A DNA stretch of 64,000 nt from the NCBI RefSeq assembly GCF_009720775.1, contig NZ_WNKW01000004.1, forward strand, positions 310,001-374,000, in the 5' to 3' direction. This DNA comes from Pseudoduganella danionis. GTDB taxonomy: Bacteria > Pseudomonadota > Gammaproteobacteria > Burkholderiales > Burkholderiaceae_D. Below are positions 35,392 to 45,304 of this stretch, in pieces. Both the position numbers and the translations under genes were made by a program. The notes beneath the pieces are model-generated. The model was not told where the DNA came from and made no database searches. It was given only the letters and a program-made list of their open reading frames with translations. Position 1 is the stretch's first letter; each line of letters starts with the position of its first letter.

Positions 35392-37035
35392 ATGCGCAAT
35401 AATCAACCGGTGACCAACCGCGAAATAGAAGTACAGGAAGATCAGGCGATCGTATCGAAAACCGATTTGAACGGTAACATCGTCTATGTGAATCCCTACT
35501 TCTGCCAGGTGAGCGGTTACAGCGAAGCCGAGTTGATGGGCGCTCCGCAGAATATTGTGCGCCACCCGGACATGCCGGTGGAAGCGTTTGCCGATATGTG
35601 GCGCTCCATCCAGTCCGGCACGCCATGGACGGGCATCGTCAAGAACCGCGCCAAGAGCGGTGATTTCTACTGGGTCAAGGCCAACGTCACGCCTATTCGC
35701 GAAGCAGGCAAAACCATCGGCTATATGTCGGTGCGTACCAAGGCTGAGCGCAGCCAGATCAACCGTGCCGAAGAGGCGTATCGTGCGATCCGCTCGGGCG
35801 GCAAACATAATATCCGTATCAAGAACGGCCAGTTGATCCACGGCCGCAGCGGTTCGCCGCTGGCGCGCCTGACCCGCCGCCTGATCCATTCCTCGCTGGC
35901 GCTGCGCATCTGGGCAGCCACCAGTCTGGTCAATGTGCTGCTGGCCGGTGTGGGCGCTGCGGCCCTGTTCGGCGGCGGTAGTGGCCATAACTACATCATT
36001 TTTGTGGCCACCGTGATCGGCCTGCTGATTAACGTTTTCCTCTGGTACACCCTGCGCGTGTCAGTGCTGCAGCCATTGGGCCGCGCCGTGCTGGGCGCCC
36101 GTGCGATTGCCGCCGGCGACCTGTCGGGCAGCTTCGAAACGGAAGCCACCGATGAAGTGGGCCAGTTGCTGCGTGCCTTGCAGCAGATGAACAGCAACCT
36201 GATCGCCACCATCCGCGATGTGCGCACCAACGTGGAAACCATGGCCGTGGCCACGCGCCAGATTGCCGCGGGCAATGCCGACCTGTCGGGCCGTACCGAA
36301 GCGCAGGCCGCCAGTCTGGAAGAAACCGCCTCCAGCGTGGAGCAGTTCTCCTCAACCGTGAAGCAGAATGCCGACAATTCGGCCCAGGCCAACCAGCTGG
36401 CGCTGAACGCCTCCAATGTGGCCGTGCATGGCGGCGAAATCGTCGCCGACGTGATCGCTACCATGGATGAAATCAATACTTCGTCGCACAAAATCGTCGA
36501 CATCATCGGCCTGATCGAAGGCATCGCCTTCCAGACCAATATCCTGGCGCTCAATGCTGCGGTGGAAGCGGCCCGTGCTGGTGAACAGGGCCGCGGCTTT
36601 GCCGTGGTGGCCGGTGAGGTGCGCAATCTGGCACAACGCAGCGCGACGGCAGCCAAAGACATCAAGAATCTGATCAACGTTTCGGTGGGCAAAGTCAGCG
36701 CCGGCATGGAGCAGGTGGGACGCGCTGGCGCCACCATGAAGGAAGTGGTGGCTTCGGTACAGCAAGTCACTTCGATCATGCAGGAAATCACCGTCGCTTC
36801 GCAGGAGCAAAGCATAGGCGTCGATCAGGTCAATGCTGCCATTGCCCACATGGATACTGTCACCCAGCAAAATGCCGCGCTGGTCGAACAGGCTGCTGCC
36901 GCTACTGCCAGTCTGGCAATCGAAGCGGGCAACCTGACCCAGGCGGTGAGTCTGTTCAAATTCGGCACTGCGCGCACTTCGCGCGCGGCACTGGCCGTTC
37001 ATAAACCCCAGCCTATGAAGCGCATAGCAGCCTGA
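35392..37035 (+). CDS. PAS-containing methyl-accepting chemotaxis protein (Aer-like)
   Basis: 547-residue energy- or redox-taxis receptor. An N-terminal PAS domain (about 20-115; '[25 protein letters not shown]' type) resembles the FAD-binding PAS of Aer. Two hydrophobic segments follow (about 175-225), then a HAMP domain ('[13 protein letters not shown]') and the cytoplasmic signalling hairpin with '[33 protein letters not shown]'-type core. There is no C-terminal CheR-tether pentapeptide. GGAGAG precedes ATG 35392. It lies under a perfect FNR box and 2 bases before hemN, so aerotaxis and anaerobic heme synthesis share control. Confidence 0.92.
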   Translation: MRNNQPVTNREIEVQEDQAIVSKTDLNGNIVYVNPYFCQVSGYSEAELMGAPQNIVRHPDMPVEAFADMWRSIQSGTPWTGIVKNRAKSGDFYWVKANVTPIREAGKTIGYMSVRTKAERSQINRAEEAYRAIRSGGKHNIRIKNGQLIHGRSGSPLARLTRRLIHSSLALRIWAATSLVNVLLAGVGAAALFGGGSGHNYIIFVATVIGLLINVFLWYTLRVSVLQPLGRAVLGARAIAAGDLSGSFETEATDEVGQLLRALQQMNSNLIATIRDVRTNVETMAVATRQIAAGNADLSGRTEAQAASLEETASSVEQFSSTVKQNADNSAQANQLALNASNVAVHGGEIVADVIATMDEINTSSHKIVDIIGLIEGIAFQTNILALNAAVEAARAGEQGRGFAVVAGEVRNLAQRSATAAKDIKNLINVSVGKVSAGMEQVGRAGATMKEVVASVQQVTSIMQEITVASQEQSIGVDQVNAAIAHMDTVTQQNAALVEQAAAATASLAIEAGNLTQAVSLFKFGTARTSRAALAVHKPQPMKRIAA

Positions 37036-37037
37036 TT

Positions 37038-38471
37038 ATGTATAACCACGCAAGTAGCACCGGCTCTGCTTTCCCAGCCGTAGAATTTGATGCCGCCATT
37101 ATTGGTAAGCTGAGCCAGTCGGGGCCGCGCTATACCTCGTATCCGACGGCGGATCGTTTTCAGAGCGAATTTGGCTATGGCCAGTTCCTCGAAGCCGTGG
37201 CCGGCTTGCGCATGCGCCGTAGTACGCGCCCTTTGTCGCTGTACATACATATTCCGTTCTGCGATACCGTGTGCTACTACTGCGGCTGCAACAAGATCGT
37301 AACCAAAGACCATAGCAAGGCTGCCACCTACCTCGATTACCTGAAGCAGGAAATCGATATGCAGGGCCGCTTGTTTGCCGGCATGGGCAAGCTCGAACAA
37401 CTGCACTTCGGTGGCGGCACGCCGACCTATCTGAGCGACCGCCAGATGGGCGACCTGATGGCCCACCTGCATGCGAGCTTCGAATTCGCACCGGACCAGC
37501 AGGGCGAATATTCGATCGAAATCGATCCGCGCACGGTGAGCGTGGAGCGCGTGCATTCGCTGCGCAAACAGGGTTTCAACCGCATCAGTCTGGGCGTGCA
37601 GGATTTCGATCCGGACGTGCAGAAAGCCGTCAACCGCATCCAGCCCGAAGCGGAAACCCGCGCCGTGATCGATGCCGCGCGTGATGCCGGCTTCCGTTCC
37701 ATCAGTATCGACCTGATCTACGGCCTGCCCAAGCAGACCATGACCAGCATGGAGCAGACGCTGGACAAGGTGATCGCTGCCAATCCGGACCGCATCGCGC
37801 TGTACAACTACGCCCACCTGCCGCACCTGTTCAAGCCGCAGCGTCGCATCCACGAAGAAGACCTGCCGACCCCGGCCGTCAAGCTGGACCTGCTGGCGCT
37901 GTGCATCCGCCGCCTGTGCGCGGCCGGCTATGTCTACATCGGCATGGACCACTTTGCCAAACCGGACGACGAGCTGGCCGTAGCCCAGCGTCAGGGCCGG
38001 CTGCAGCGCAACTTCCAGGGTTATTCCACGCGCGCCGAATCGGAGCTGATTTCGTGCGGCGTGTCGGCCATCAGCGCCGTCGGCGCTACCTACAGCCAGA
38101 ATGAAAAGACGCTGGAAGGCTATTACGAAAAACTCGATGAAGGTCGGCTGCCCGTAGTCCGTGGCATCAAGCTGGAAAACGATGACCTGCTGCGCCGCAT
38201 CCTGATCCAGAAGCTGATGTGCAATTTCGAGCTGTCCATCGCTTCGATCGAGCAATCCTTCCCGATCCGCTTTAGCGAATACTTCGCTACCGAACTGCAG
38301 AAGCTCAAAGCCTTCGAGGAAGATGGTCTGCTGATCGTGGAACCGGACTGGATCACTGTCACGCCGAAAGGCCGTCTGCTGATCCGTAACATCTGCATGG
38401 TGTTCGACCGCTATCTGAGCCAGCCACGTCTGGGCGAAGCGCAGCCGCTGCGCTACTCCAAGACCATCTGA
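37038..38471 (+). CDS. hemN: Oxygen-independent coproporphyrinogen III dehydrogenase
   Basis: Radical-SAM enzyme that makes protoporphyrinogen IX without oxygen. It has 477 residues. The SAM cluster motif is in 'HIPFCDTVCYYCGCNK', with the extra cysteine typical of HemN; 'LHFGGGTPTYLS' and 'GVQDFDPDVQKAVNRIQP' also mark the family, and the N-terminal 'SGPRYTSYPTADRF' binds the substrate in true HemN, separating it from HemW. Heme produced here would feed the cbb3 oxidase encoded downstream. It is in one unit with the PAS chemoreceptor (2-base gap). Confidence 0.96.
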   Translation: MYNHASSTGSAFPAVEFDAAIIGKLSQSGPRYTSYPTADRFQSEFGYGQFLEAVAGLRMRRSTRPLSLYIHIPFCDTVCYYCGCNKIVTKDHSKAATYLDYLKQEIDMQGRLFAGMGKLEQLHFGGGTPTYLSDRQMGDLMAHLHASFEFAPDQQGEYSIEIDPRTVSVERVHSLRKQGFNRISLGVQDFDPDVQKAVNRIQPEAETRAVIDAARDAGFRSISIDLIYGLPKQTMTSMEQTLDKVIAANPDRIALYNYAHLPHLFKPQRRIHEEDLPTPAVKLDLLALCIRRLCAAGYVYIGMDHFAKPDDELAVAQRQGRLQRNFQGYSTRAESELISCGVSAISAVGATYSQNEKTLEGYYEKLDEGRLPVVRGIKLENDDLLRRILIQKLMCNFELSIASIEQSFPIRFSEYFATELQKLKAFEEDGLLIVEPDWITVTPKGRLLIRNICMVFDRYLSQPRLGEAQPLRYSKTI

Positions 38472-38478
38472 GCCTGTC

Positions 38479-39249
38479 ATGAACGCATTGCAGTTGCTGC
38501 CAGTACTGGTAGTTGGACTGGCCGGCAGCGTGCATTGCATAGGCATGTGCGGCGGCATCGTCGGCGCCCTGTCGGCTTCGGCCGCCAGCCCGGCCAACCC
38601 AGCCCGCACCGTGATCCCCATCGCCGTGGCCCAGCCGGCCCGTCCGCTCACCCGCGTACTCGCGTATAACGCTGGCCGCATCAGCAGCTATATGGTGGCG
38701 GGCGCCCTTGCTGGCGGTCTGGCCAGCGGGGCGCAAAGCCTGAGCGCACTGGCCGGTGTGCAACTGGGCTTCTACTGGCTGGCCAATCTGATGCTGGTGG
38801 CGCTGGGCCTGTACCTAATGAACGCATGGCAGGGGCTGGCTCTGCTGGAACAGGGCGGCCGCATACTGTGGCAGGCGGCCCAGCCTGTGATTGCTCCTGC
38901 AATGAAAGCGCTGATGCCGGCCACCCGCCCCCATCAGGCCTATATCCTGGGCGCCCTGTGGGGTTGGCTGCCTTGTGGTATGGTGTACAGCGTGCTGCTG
39001 ACGGCCATGCTGAGCGGTTCGGCCAGCAATGGCGCAGCCGTGATGCTGGCGTTCGGGCTGGGCACGCTGCCCATGCTGACGGGGCTGGGGCTGGTCGGTG
39101 CGCGCTTGCAGCGCGCCCTGCAGCGCCCGCCTGTACGGCTGGCCTGCGGCCTGCTGGTGCTGGCTTTCGGCCTGCTGGGCCTGTACCGCGCCGTGGGCGG
39201 CTTTACGCCTGACTGGATGACCACCTTATGCCTGACACCTCAACACTGA
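38479..39249 (+). CDS. TauE/SafE-like membrane protein linked to cbb3 assembly
   Basis: 256-residue inner-membrane protein of the sulfite-exporter TauE/SafE-like 'urease accessory H' group. It begins 'LVVGLAGSVHCIGMCGGIVGAL', where the cysteine-glycine motif after a histidine is the family signature, and has six or more hydrophobic segments including 'LGALWGWLPCGMVYSVLL'. It starts 7 bases after hemN and overlaps ccoI by 22 bases. Genes of this group commonly sit beside ccoI/ccoS; a role in metal handling for cbb3 oxidase is likely but unproven. Confidence 0.88.
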   Translation: MNALQLLPVLVVGLAGSVHCIGMCGGIVGALSASAASPANPARTVIPIAVAQPARPLTRVLAYNAGRISSYMVAGALAGGLASGAQSLSALAGVQLGFYWLANLMLVALGLYLMNAWQGLALLEQGGRILWQAAQPVIAPAMKALMPATRPHQAYILGALWGWLPCGMVYSVLLTAMLSGSASNGAAVMLAFGLGTLPMLTGLGLVGARLQRALQRPPVRLACGLLVLAFGLLGLYRAVGGFTPDWMTTLCLTPQH

Positions 39250-41774
39250 CGCCGCCGCCCGTACTGGGCGCGTCCAGCCCGGCGGCCGCATCCGCAGCGG
39301 CGGCCGCTGCTGCCGCGGCGCAGCCGGCCGGCTGCTATCACTGCGGCCTGCCTATCCCGAGCAATGCCAAAGCCGAATGGAAGGTGCATATCGCCGGTGC
39401 CGATCAGGCCATGTGCTGCCCCGGCTGCACGGCCGTGGCCCAGACCATCATGGATCTGGGACAGGAATCGTATTATCTGCAGCGTTCCGAATATGCGGCC
39501 ACGGCGGAAGGCGCGCAAGTGCTGCCGCCGGAGCTGCAACTGTACGACAATGCCGACCCGCGCTTCGTCTGCAGCGAGAACCCCGGCGAACGCGAGACCA
39601 CGCTGGCCGTCGATGGCATACGCTGCGCTGCCTGTGTCTGGCTGATCGAGCAGCGCCTCAATCAGCTACCCGGTGTGGCCAGCGCCCAGCTCAACGTGGC
39701 CACCGAGCGCCTTTACGTGCGCTGGCGTTCGGACGATTGCCGTCCCGGCGATATTCTGGCCGCGCTACACACCATAGGCTATGCCGCCTATCCGTACGAC
39801 GCGGCGCGCCACAGCGAACAGCAGCAGCAGGCCCAGCGCACGCTGGGACGCCAGCTGTTCGTGGCCGGCCTGTCCATGATGCAGGTGATGATGTATGTGG
39901 CGCCAGCCTATATGGCCGAAGACGGCACGCTGGACGACAATATGGCGCAGCTGATGCGCTGGGCCAGCCTGCTGTTGACGGCGCCGGCAATTTTCTATTC
40001 GGCCCTGCCGTTCTGGCGCGGCGCCTGGTCCAGTCTGCGCGCGCGCGCACTGGGCATGGATGTGCCGGTGGCGCTTGGCATTGCTGCGGCCTTTGGCGCC
40101 AGTGTGCTGGCCACCTTCCAGGGCGGCGGCGAAGTGTATTACGACTCCGTCACCATGTTCATTTTCCTGCTGCTGTGCAGCCGCTATCTGGAATTGCGCG
40201 CACGGCGCAAGGCCGGGGCCGCACTCGAGCGGCTGCAACATGCGTTGCCGGCCTCGGCAACGGTACTGGCCGATTATCCGGCCAGCCAGCAGGGCACGCT
40301 GGTCAAGGCAGCCGCGCTGGAAGTCGATCAGGTCATCATGATCAAGCCGGGCGAAGCGGTCGCGGCCGATTGCGTGATCCTGCAAGGCCGCACGGCGCTC
40401 GATCTGTCGCTGCTGAGCGGCGAGAGCGCGCCGATCGCCAAACAGGTGGGCGACCAGTTGCCCGGCGGCGCCATCAATGCCAGCAATATGATCATCGCCC
40501 GCGTGACTCAGCGCGTGCAGGACAGCACGCTGTCGAATCTGGTCAAGCTGATCGACCGGGCCGGCCGCGACAAGCCGCGCATCGCCCAGTGGGCCGATGA
40601 TGTGGCTGCATGGTTCGTGCTGGCGCTGCTGCTGTTTGCCGTGGCCACTTTTGGCTTCTGGTTCTGGCTGGATGGCTATAGCGCCACTCGTGCCTGGCCG
40701 ATTGCCATCGCCGTGCTGGTGGTGTCCTGCCCGTGCGCGCTGTCGCTGGCCACGCCGACGGCACTGGCCGCGGGCACTGACCGCCTGCTGCGTCAGGGTG
40801 TGCTGGTCACGGGCGCGCAGACGCTGGAAACCCTGCACCGTGCCAGCCACATCGTCTTCGACAAGACCGGCACCCTGACCTATGGCCGTCCCGTGCTGCA
40901 GCAGACCACCACGCTGGGCCTGATGGAGGAGGAGTTTTGCCTGCAGGTGGCGGCCGCGCTCGATGCGGCCAGCGCCCACCCGCTCGCGCGCGCCATCGTG
41001 CAGGCGGCCAGTGCGGCGGACGCTGCGGCTAGCGGCGCACGTGCCGACTGGCATGCGGCGGCCGTGCAGGAAGTGGCCGGACGGGGCGTGGAAGGCGTGC
41101 TGCATAACCGCCTGTACCGGCTCGGCAATGCCAGCTTTGTGGCGGAACTGAGCGGCCCTGTGCCCGAGCACGCAGTGGCCGATGGCGCTACCCCCGTGTA
41201 TCTGGGTGTGCAGGATCAGTGGCTGGCCTGCTTTGCCCTGCACGACGGCATCCGCGCCGAAGCGGCCAGTACCATCGATTACTTCCGCAAAGCGGGCAAG
41301 ACGGTAGTGCTGCTCAGTGGCGACCATGAAGCGCTGGCGCGCAAAGTGGGCGATCAACTGGGCATCAGCACCACCATAGGCGGCTATCTGCCTGATGAAA
41401 AACTGGCATTTGTGAAAAAATTGCAGCAAGGGGGAGCCGTGGTGGCCATGGTGGGCGACGGCATCAATGATGCGGCCGTGCTCAGTGCGGCCGACGTCTC
41501 CTTTGCCATGGGCGCCGGTGCAGCGCTGGCGCAAGCCCATGCCGATGCCGTGCTGCTCAGTGGCCGCATCGATTCCGTGGTCGACAGCGCCGATGTGGCA
41601 CGCCGCACCATGGGCGTAATCCGCCAGAACCTGTGGTGGGCTAGCCTGTACAATGGCGTGGCCATCCCTGCCGCCGCGCTGGGCTGGCTCAATCCGTGGC
41701 TATCCGGCGTGGGCATGGCGCTCAGCTCGGCCGTGGTGGTAGCGAATGCCTTGCGACTCAGAAAGGGAGCGTGA
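39228..41774 (+). CDS. ccoI: Copper-transporting P-type ATPase for cbb3 oxidase assembly
   Basis: P1B-type ATPase (FixI/CcoI) of 848 residues that exports copper for insertion into cbb3 oxidase. After a poly-alanine-rich N-terminus come an extra cysteine motif ('GCYHCGLPI', 'MCCPGCTAVAQ'), an HMA domain with 'GIRCAACVWLIEQ', the channel motif 'CPC' in 'VVSCPCALSLATPTALA', the phosphorylation site 'DKTGTLT' and the hinge 'GDGINDAAVLSAADV'. The poly-Ala run is unusual. It overlaps the upstream TauE/SafE gene and ends with ATGA overlap into ccoS. Confidence 0.95.
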   Translation: MPDTSTLTPPPVLGASSPAAASAAAAAAAAAQPAGCYHCGLPIPSNAKAEWKVHIAGADQAMCCPGCTAVAQTIMDLGQESYYLQRSEYAATAEGAQVLPPELQLYDNADPRFVCSENPGERETTLAVDGIRCAACVWLIEQRLNQLPGVASAQLNVATERLYVRWRSDDCRPGDILAALHTIGYAAYPYDAARHSEQQQQAQRTLGRQLFVAGLSMMQVMMYVAPAYMAEDGTLDDNMAQLMRWASLLLTAPAIFYSALPFWRGAWSSLRARALGMDVPVALGIAAAFGASVLATFQGGGEVYYDSVTMFIFLLLCSRYLELRARRKAGAALERLQHALPASATVLADYPASQQGTLVKAAALEVDQVIMIKPGEAVAADCVILQGRTALDLSLLSGESAPIAKQVGDQLPGGAINASNMIIARVTQRVQDSTLSNLVKLIDRAGRDKPRIAQWADDVAAWFVLALLLFAVATFGFWFWLDGYSATRAWPIAIAVLVVSCPCALSLATPTALAAGTDRLLRQGVLVTGAQTLETLHRASHIVFDKTGTLTYGRPVLQQTTTLGLMEEEFCLQVAAALDAASAHPLARAIVQAASAADAAASGARADWHAAAVQEVAGRGVEGVLHNRLYRLGNASFVAELSGPVPEHAVADGATPVYLGVQDQWLACFALHDGIRAEAASTIDYFRKAGKTVVLLSGDHEALARKVGDQLGISTTIGGYLPDEKLAFVKKLQQGGAVVAMVGDGINDAAVLSAADVSFAMGAGAALAQAHADAVLLSGRIDSVVDSADVARRTMGVIRQNLWWASLYNGVAIPAAALGWLNPWLSGVGMALSSAVVVANALRLRKGA

Positions 41775-41947
41775 TGGAAGCCTTGTTTCTGCTCATACCG
41801 CTGAGCGTATTACTCGTATTTGTGGCGCTGTGGATCTTCTTCCGCGCCTCGGACAATGGCCAGTTCGAAGATCTGGTCGGTCCCGGCCTGCGCATCTTGC
41901 AGGATGATGACAAGCCGCCGCTGGAAGATTCGGCGAAAACTGACTAG
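41774..41947 (+). CDS. ccoS: cbb3 oxidase assembly protein CcoS
   Basis: 57-residue single-span membrane protein needed for metal insertion into cbb3 oxidase. One hydrophobic segment ('LFLLIPLSVLLVFVALWIFF') is followed by the conserved 'GQFEDLVGPGLRILQDD', the standard CcoS pattern. Its ATG overlaps the ccoI stop (ATGA). Confidence 0.95.
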   Translation: MEALFLLIPLSVLLVFVALWIFFRASDNGQFEDLVGPGLRILQDDDKPPLEDSAKTD

Positions 41948-42061
41948 TGCAATGCTAGTCTTTGCTGGAGGGCGCTGCCCCCAGCAACAGTCCCGGCCAC
42001 GCCCTGTGGCCAGCCATGATGGGGACGAAATTCCTCTACACAATGATTCATGAGAGATATT

Positions 42062-42075
42062 TTGATCTGTATCAA
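42062..42075. promoter_or_regulatory. FNR box of the ccoNOQP operon
   Basis: TTGATCTGTATCAA, a perfect TTGAT-N4-ATCAA. Centre 42068.5; a -10-like TAACCT at 42098-42103 gives a predicted start near 42110, placing the box at -41.5 and leaving a 33-base leader to the GTG start of ccoN. Confidence 0.88.
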
Positions 42076-42142
42076 GGTTTTTTAAGTCTCACCTAAGTAA
42101 CCTTTGACCCACATCATCAAAGCGTTCTTGGGAGAGCATCAA

Positions 42143-43570
42143 GTGGACCTTGCACAGAACTACAACTACAAGATTGTGAAGCAATTCGCAGTCGCCACCG
42201 TGGTCTGGGGCATCATCGGCATGCTGGTCGGCGTTATTATCGCCGCCCAATTGGCATGGCCGGCGTTGAACCTGGACATTCCATGGTTAACTTATGGCCG
42301 TCTGCGGCCATTGCACACCAACGCGGTGATTTTCGCGTTTGGTATTTGCGGCCTGTTCGCAACTTCGTACTACGTGGTACAGCGTACCTGCCAGGTACGT
42401 CTGTTCTCGGACAAGCTGGCTGCCTTCACCTTCTGGGGCTGGCAAGCCGTCATTCTGAGCGCCGTCGTCACTCTGCCACTGGGTCTGACCCGCGGTAAAG
42501 AGTACGCCGAGCTGGAATGGCCTATCACCCTGCTGATCGCTGTCGTGTGGATTGCCTACGCGGTCGTGTTCTTCGGCACCATCATTACCCGTAAAGTTAA
42601 GCACATCTACGTAGCTAACTGGTTCTTCGCTTCCTTCATTCTGGCAGTGACGATTCTGCACGTGGTCAACGGTGCTTCCATGCCTGCAACCCTGTTCAAG
42701 TCCTACTCCGCTTACGCCGGTGTACAGGACGCGATGATCCAGTGGTGGTACGGCCACAATGCGGTGGGCTTCATCCTGACCGCTGGCTACCTGGGCATGG
42801 TGTACTACTTCATTCCTAAGCAAGCTGAACGTCCTGTGTACTCGTATCGTCTGTCGATCGTGCACTTCTGGGCGCTGATCTTCACCTACATGTGGGCCGG
42901 TCCTCACCACCTGCACTACACCGCACTGCCAGACTGGACCCAGTCGCTCGGTATGGTGTTCTCGCTGATCCTGCTGGCACCATCGTGGGGCGGTATGATC
43001 AACGGTATCATGACCCTGTCGGGCGCATGGCACAAACTGCGTACCGATCCTATCCTGAAATTCATGATCGTGTCGCTGTCGTTCTACGGTATCGCCACCT
43101 TCGAAGGCCCGATGATGTCGATCAAGACCGTCAACGCGCTGTCGCACTACACCGACTGGAGCATTGCTCACGTTCACGGTGGCGCACTGGGCTGGGTTGG
43201 TTTCATCACCATGGGTTCGATCTACTACATCCTGCCACGTATGGCTGGCCAGCAGAAAATGTATAGCACCAAGCTGATCGACCTGCACTTCTGGGTAGCG
43301 ACCATCGGTATCGTTCTGTACATCGCGGCAATGTGGATTGCCGGTGTGATGCAAGGTCTGATGTGGCGCGCAGTCAATCCAGACGGCACCCTGACCTATA
43401 CCTTCGTCGAAAGTGTCAAAGCCACCTTCCCGTACTACGTCGTGCGTTTCAGCGGCGGCCTGCTGTACCTGACCGGCATGTGCGTGATGGGCTACAACAC
43501 CTGGATGACCTTGCGTAACCGCGAGACCGCCGTAGCGCGTATTCCTGCGCTGACCAGCGGCCACGCTTGA
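42143..43570 (+). CDS. ccoN: cbb3-type cytochrome c oxidase subunit I
   Basis: Catalytic heme-copper subunit, 475 residues with the GTG start at 42143. Twelve membrane segments with the heme and copper ligands are visible: '[13 protein letters not shown]' (low-spin heme His), '[17 protein letters not shown]' (CuB His and the cross-linked Tyr region), '[14 protein letters not shown]' (CuB His pair) and '[14 protein letters not shown]' (heme His). A TTG at 42104 would extend it, but GGGAGAG lies 6-7 bases before the GTG and the predicted FNR-dependent transcript starts near 42110, so GTG is preferred. First gene of ccoNOQPGH. Confidence 0.95.
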   Translation: MDLAQNYNYKIVKQFAVATVVWGIIGMLVGVIIAAQLAWPALNLDIPWLTYGRLRPLHTNAVIFAFGICGLFATSYYVVQRTCQVRLFSDKLAAFTFWGWQAVILSAVVTLPLGLTRGKEYAELEWPITLLIAVVWIAYAVVFFGTIITRKVKHIYVANWFFASFILAVTILHVVNGASMPATLFKSYSAYAGVQDAMIQWWYGHNAVGFILTAGYLGMVYYFIPKQAERPVYSYRLSIVHFWALIFTYMWAGPHHLHYTALPDWTQSLGMVFSLILLAPSWGGMINGIMTLSGAWHKLRTDPILKFMIVSLSFYGIATFEGPMMSIKTVNALSHYTDWSIAHVHGGALGWVGFITMGSIYYILPRMAGQQKMYSTKLIDLHFWVATIGIVLYIAAMWIAGVMQGLMWRAVNPDGTLTYTFVESVKATFPYYVVRFSGGLLYLTGMCVMGYNTWMTLRNRETAVARIPALTSGHA

Positions 43571-43583
43571 TATCGGAGCACCT

Positions 43584-44198
43584 ATGAAATTTTCACATGA
43601 CTGGATTGAAAGAAATCCCTGGCTGCTGATCGCGCTGGTAGTGTTGGTAATCAGCGTTGGCGGCGCCGTAGAAATCTTGCCGCTGTTCTTCCAGAAGTCG
43701 ACTACCGAACCGGTAGCTGGCCTGAAGCCTTACTCGGCTCTGCGTCTGACCGGCCGCGACATCTATGTACGCGAAGGCTGCTACAACTGCCATTCGCAGA
43801 TGGTGCGTCCGTTCCGTGCCGAGACCGAGCGTTATGGTCACTATTCGGTAGCTGGCGAGTTCGTCTACGACCGTCCGTTCCAGTGGGGTTCCAAGCGTAC
43901 CGGTCCTGACCTGGCCCGTGTAGGCGGCCGTTACAGCGATGAATGGCACCGTACCCACCTGAACAACCCACGTGACGTGGTGCCAGAGTCGAACATGCCT
44001 AACTACCCATGGCTGGCCAAAACGGCACTGGACCCACAGGGCGTGATTCCGAAAATGCGCGCACTGCAACGTCTGGGCCATCCGTACACCGACGCTGAGA
44101 TCGCTGCCGGTCCGGAAGAGCTGAAAGACAAAACCGAAGAAGATGCTCTGATCGCCTATCTGCAAGGCCTGGGCACGTTAATTAAGTCGAGGAACTAA
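43584..44198 (+). CDS. ccoO: cbb3-type cytochrome c oxidase subunit II (mono-heme)
   Basis: Membrane-anchored monoheme cytochrome c, 204 residues. An N-terminal anchor ('[19 protein letters not shown]') precedes the heme-binding '[14 protein letters not shown]', in which CYNCH is the CxxCH site; 'SNMPNYPWL' carries the distal Met ligand. GGAG lies upstream of ATG 43584. Directly follows ccoN. Confidence 0.97.
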   Translation: MKFSHDWIERNPWLLIALVVLVISVGGAVEILPLFFQKSTTEPVAGLKPYSALRLTGRDIYVREGCYNCHSQMVRPFRAETERYGHYSVAGEFVYDRPFQWGSKRTGPDLARVGGRYSDEWHRTHLNNPRDVVPESNMPNYPWLAKTALDPQGVIPKMRALQRLGHPYTDAEIAAGPEELKDKTEEDALIAYLQGLGTLIKSRN

Positions 44199-44199
44199 C

Positions 44200-44370
44200 A
44201 TGGCAATCGATTCCCTGTTGGACCGTGCCAGCAGCGTGATGACGGTGATTTCTTTCGTCACGTTTGCCGGAATCCTGTGGTGGGCACTGATCCACAATAA
44301 AGAAGCTGATTTCGCTCAAGCGGCACACATGCCGTTCGACGACGAAGATTTGGAGGCGCAACATGGCTGA
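44200..44370 (+). CDS. ccoQ: cbb3-type oxidase subunit CcoQ
   Basis: 56-residue single-span protein that stabilises the complex. It reads 'MAIDSLLDRASSVMTVISF' then 'AGILWWALI' and an acidic tail, the typical CcoQ pattern. It starts one base after the ccoO stop, with GAGGAAC upstream, and overlaps the ccoP start by 8 bases. Confidence 0.92.
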   Translation: MAIDSLLDRASSVMTVISFVTFAGILWWALIHNKEADFAQAAHMPFDDEDLEAQHG

Positions 44371-45304
44371 TTTTACTAATAGCTTCTGGGACCTGTACAT
44401 TGTTGTACTGACCATCCTGGGCATCGTCGGCTGCGCCGTACTGCTGTACTCGCAATCGAAAGTGACTGGCAAGTCCGGTGAAACCACCGGCCACGTCTGG
44501 GACGAAGACCTGTCGGAACTGAACACGCCTATGCCGCGCTGGTGGATGTGGATGTTCTACATCACCATCGTGTTCGGTGTCGTGTATCTGGTGCTGTACC
44601 CAGGTCTGGGTAGCTTCGCTGGCAAACTGGGCTGGAAATCCTCGGGCCAGTACCAGGCTGAAGTACAGGCTGCCGACGCTGAGTTCGGCCCACTGTTCGC
44701 CCAGTTCCAGAAACAGGACCTGAAGGCCGTGGCAGCGGATCCGAAAGCCCATGCGATCGGTGAGCGTCTGTTCCTGACCTACTGCGCCCAGTGCCACGGT
44801 TCGGATGCCCGCGGTAACAAAGGCTTCCCTAACCTGACCGATAAAGACTGGCTGTTCGGCGGTGCGCCGGAAACCATCAAGGAAACCATCCTGCACGGCC
44901 GTAATGGCGTCATGCCACCGATGGGTGCTGCAGTGGGTTCCGACAAAGATGTGGAAAATGTCGCACACTACGTGCTGAGCCTGTCCGGTTCGACTGCTGA
45001 TCCGATCAAAGCCTCGTTCGGCAAAGAGAAGTTCGCAGCCTGTATGGCTTGCCACGGCGCAGACGGCAAGGGTAACCTGGCCATCGGTGCACCAAATCTG
45101 ACGGATAAGATCTGGCTGTTTGGCGGCAGTGCTGATACCATCATGGAGACCATCCGCAAAGGCCGTAATACCACCATGCCTGCGTTTGCCGAATTCCTTG
45201 GCGATGCTAAAGTGCATGTACTGGCAGCCTATGTGTGGAGCCTTTCTAACGACGTTAATCAACCGGCCGCTCCGGCTCAAGAAGTCGCCCCGGCAGCACA
45301 ATGA
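44363..45304 (+). CDS. ccoP: cbb3-type cytochrome c oxidase subunit III (di-heme)
   Basis: Di-heme membrane cytochrome c of 313 residues. Two N-terminal membrane segments ('FWDLYIVVLTILGIVGCAVLLY' type and 'WWMWMFYITIVFGVVYLVLYPGLG') are followed by two cytochrome c domains with CAQCH at about residue 143 and CMACH at about 228. The segment 'HVWDEDLSELNTPMPRWW' is conserved in CcoP. Its stop overlaps the ccoG start (ATGA). Confidence 0.97.
   Translation: MADFTNSFWDLYIVVLTILGIVGCAVLLYSQSKVTGKSGETTGHVWDEDLSELNTPMPRWWMWMFYITIVFGVVYLVLYPGLGSFAGKLGWKSSGQYQAEVQAADAEFGPLFAQFQKQDLKAVAADPKAHAIGERLFLTYCAQCHGSDARGNKGFPNLTDKDWLFGGAPETIKETILHGRNGVMPPMGAAVGSDKDVENVAHYVLSLSGSTADPIKASFGKEKFAACMACHGADGKGNLAIGAPNLTDKIWLFGGSADTIMETIRKGRNTTMPAFAEFLGDAKVHVLAAYVWSLSNDVNQPAAPAQEVAPAAQ

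Noticed and set aside
36999..38681. 560-codon open frame on the minus strand
   Set aside because: Antisense to hemN; composition and lack of motifs mark it as a shadow.
39765..41540. 591-codon open frame on the minus strand
   Set aside because: Antisense to ccoI, with His/Gln-rich composition and no recognisable domain.
42104..42142. TTG start for ccoN
   Set aside because: It would precede the predicted transcript start set by the FNR box; GTG 42143 has the better ribosome site.
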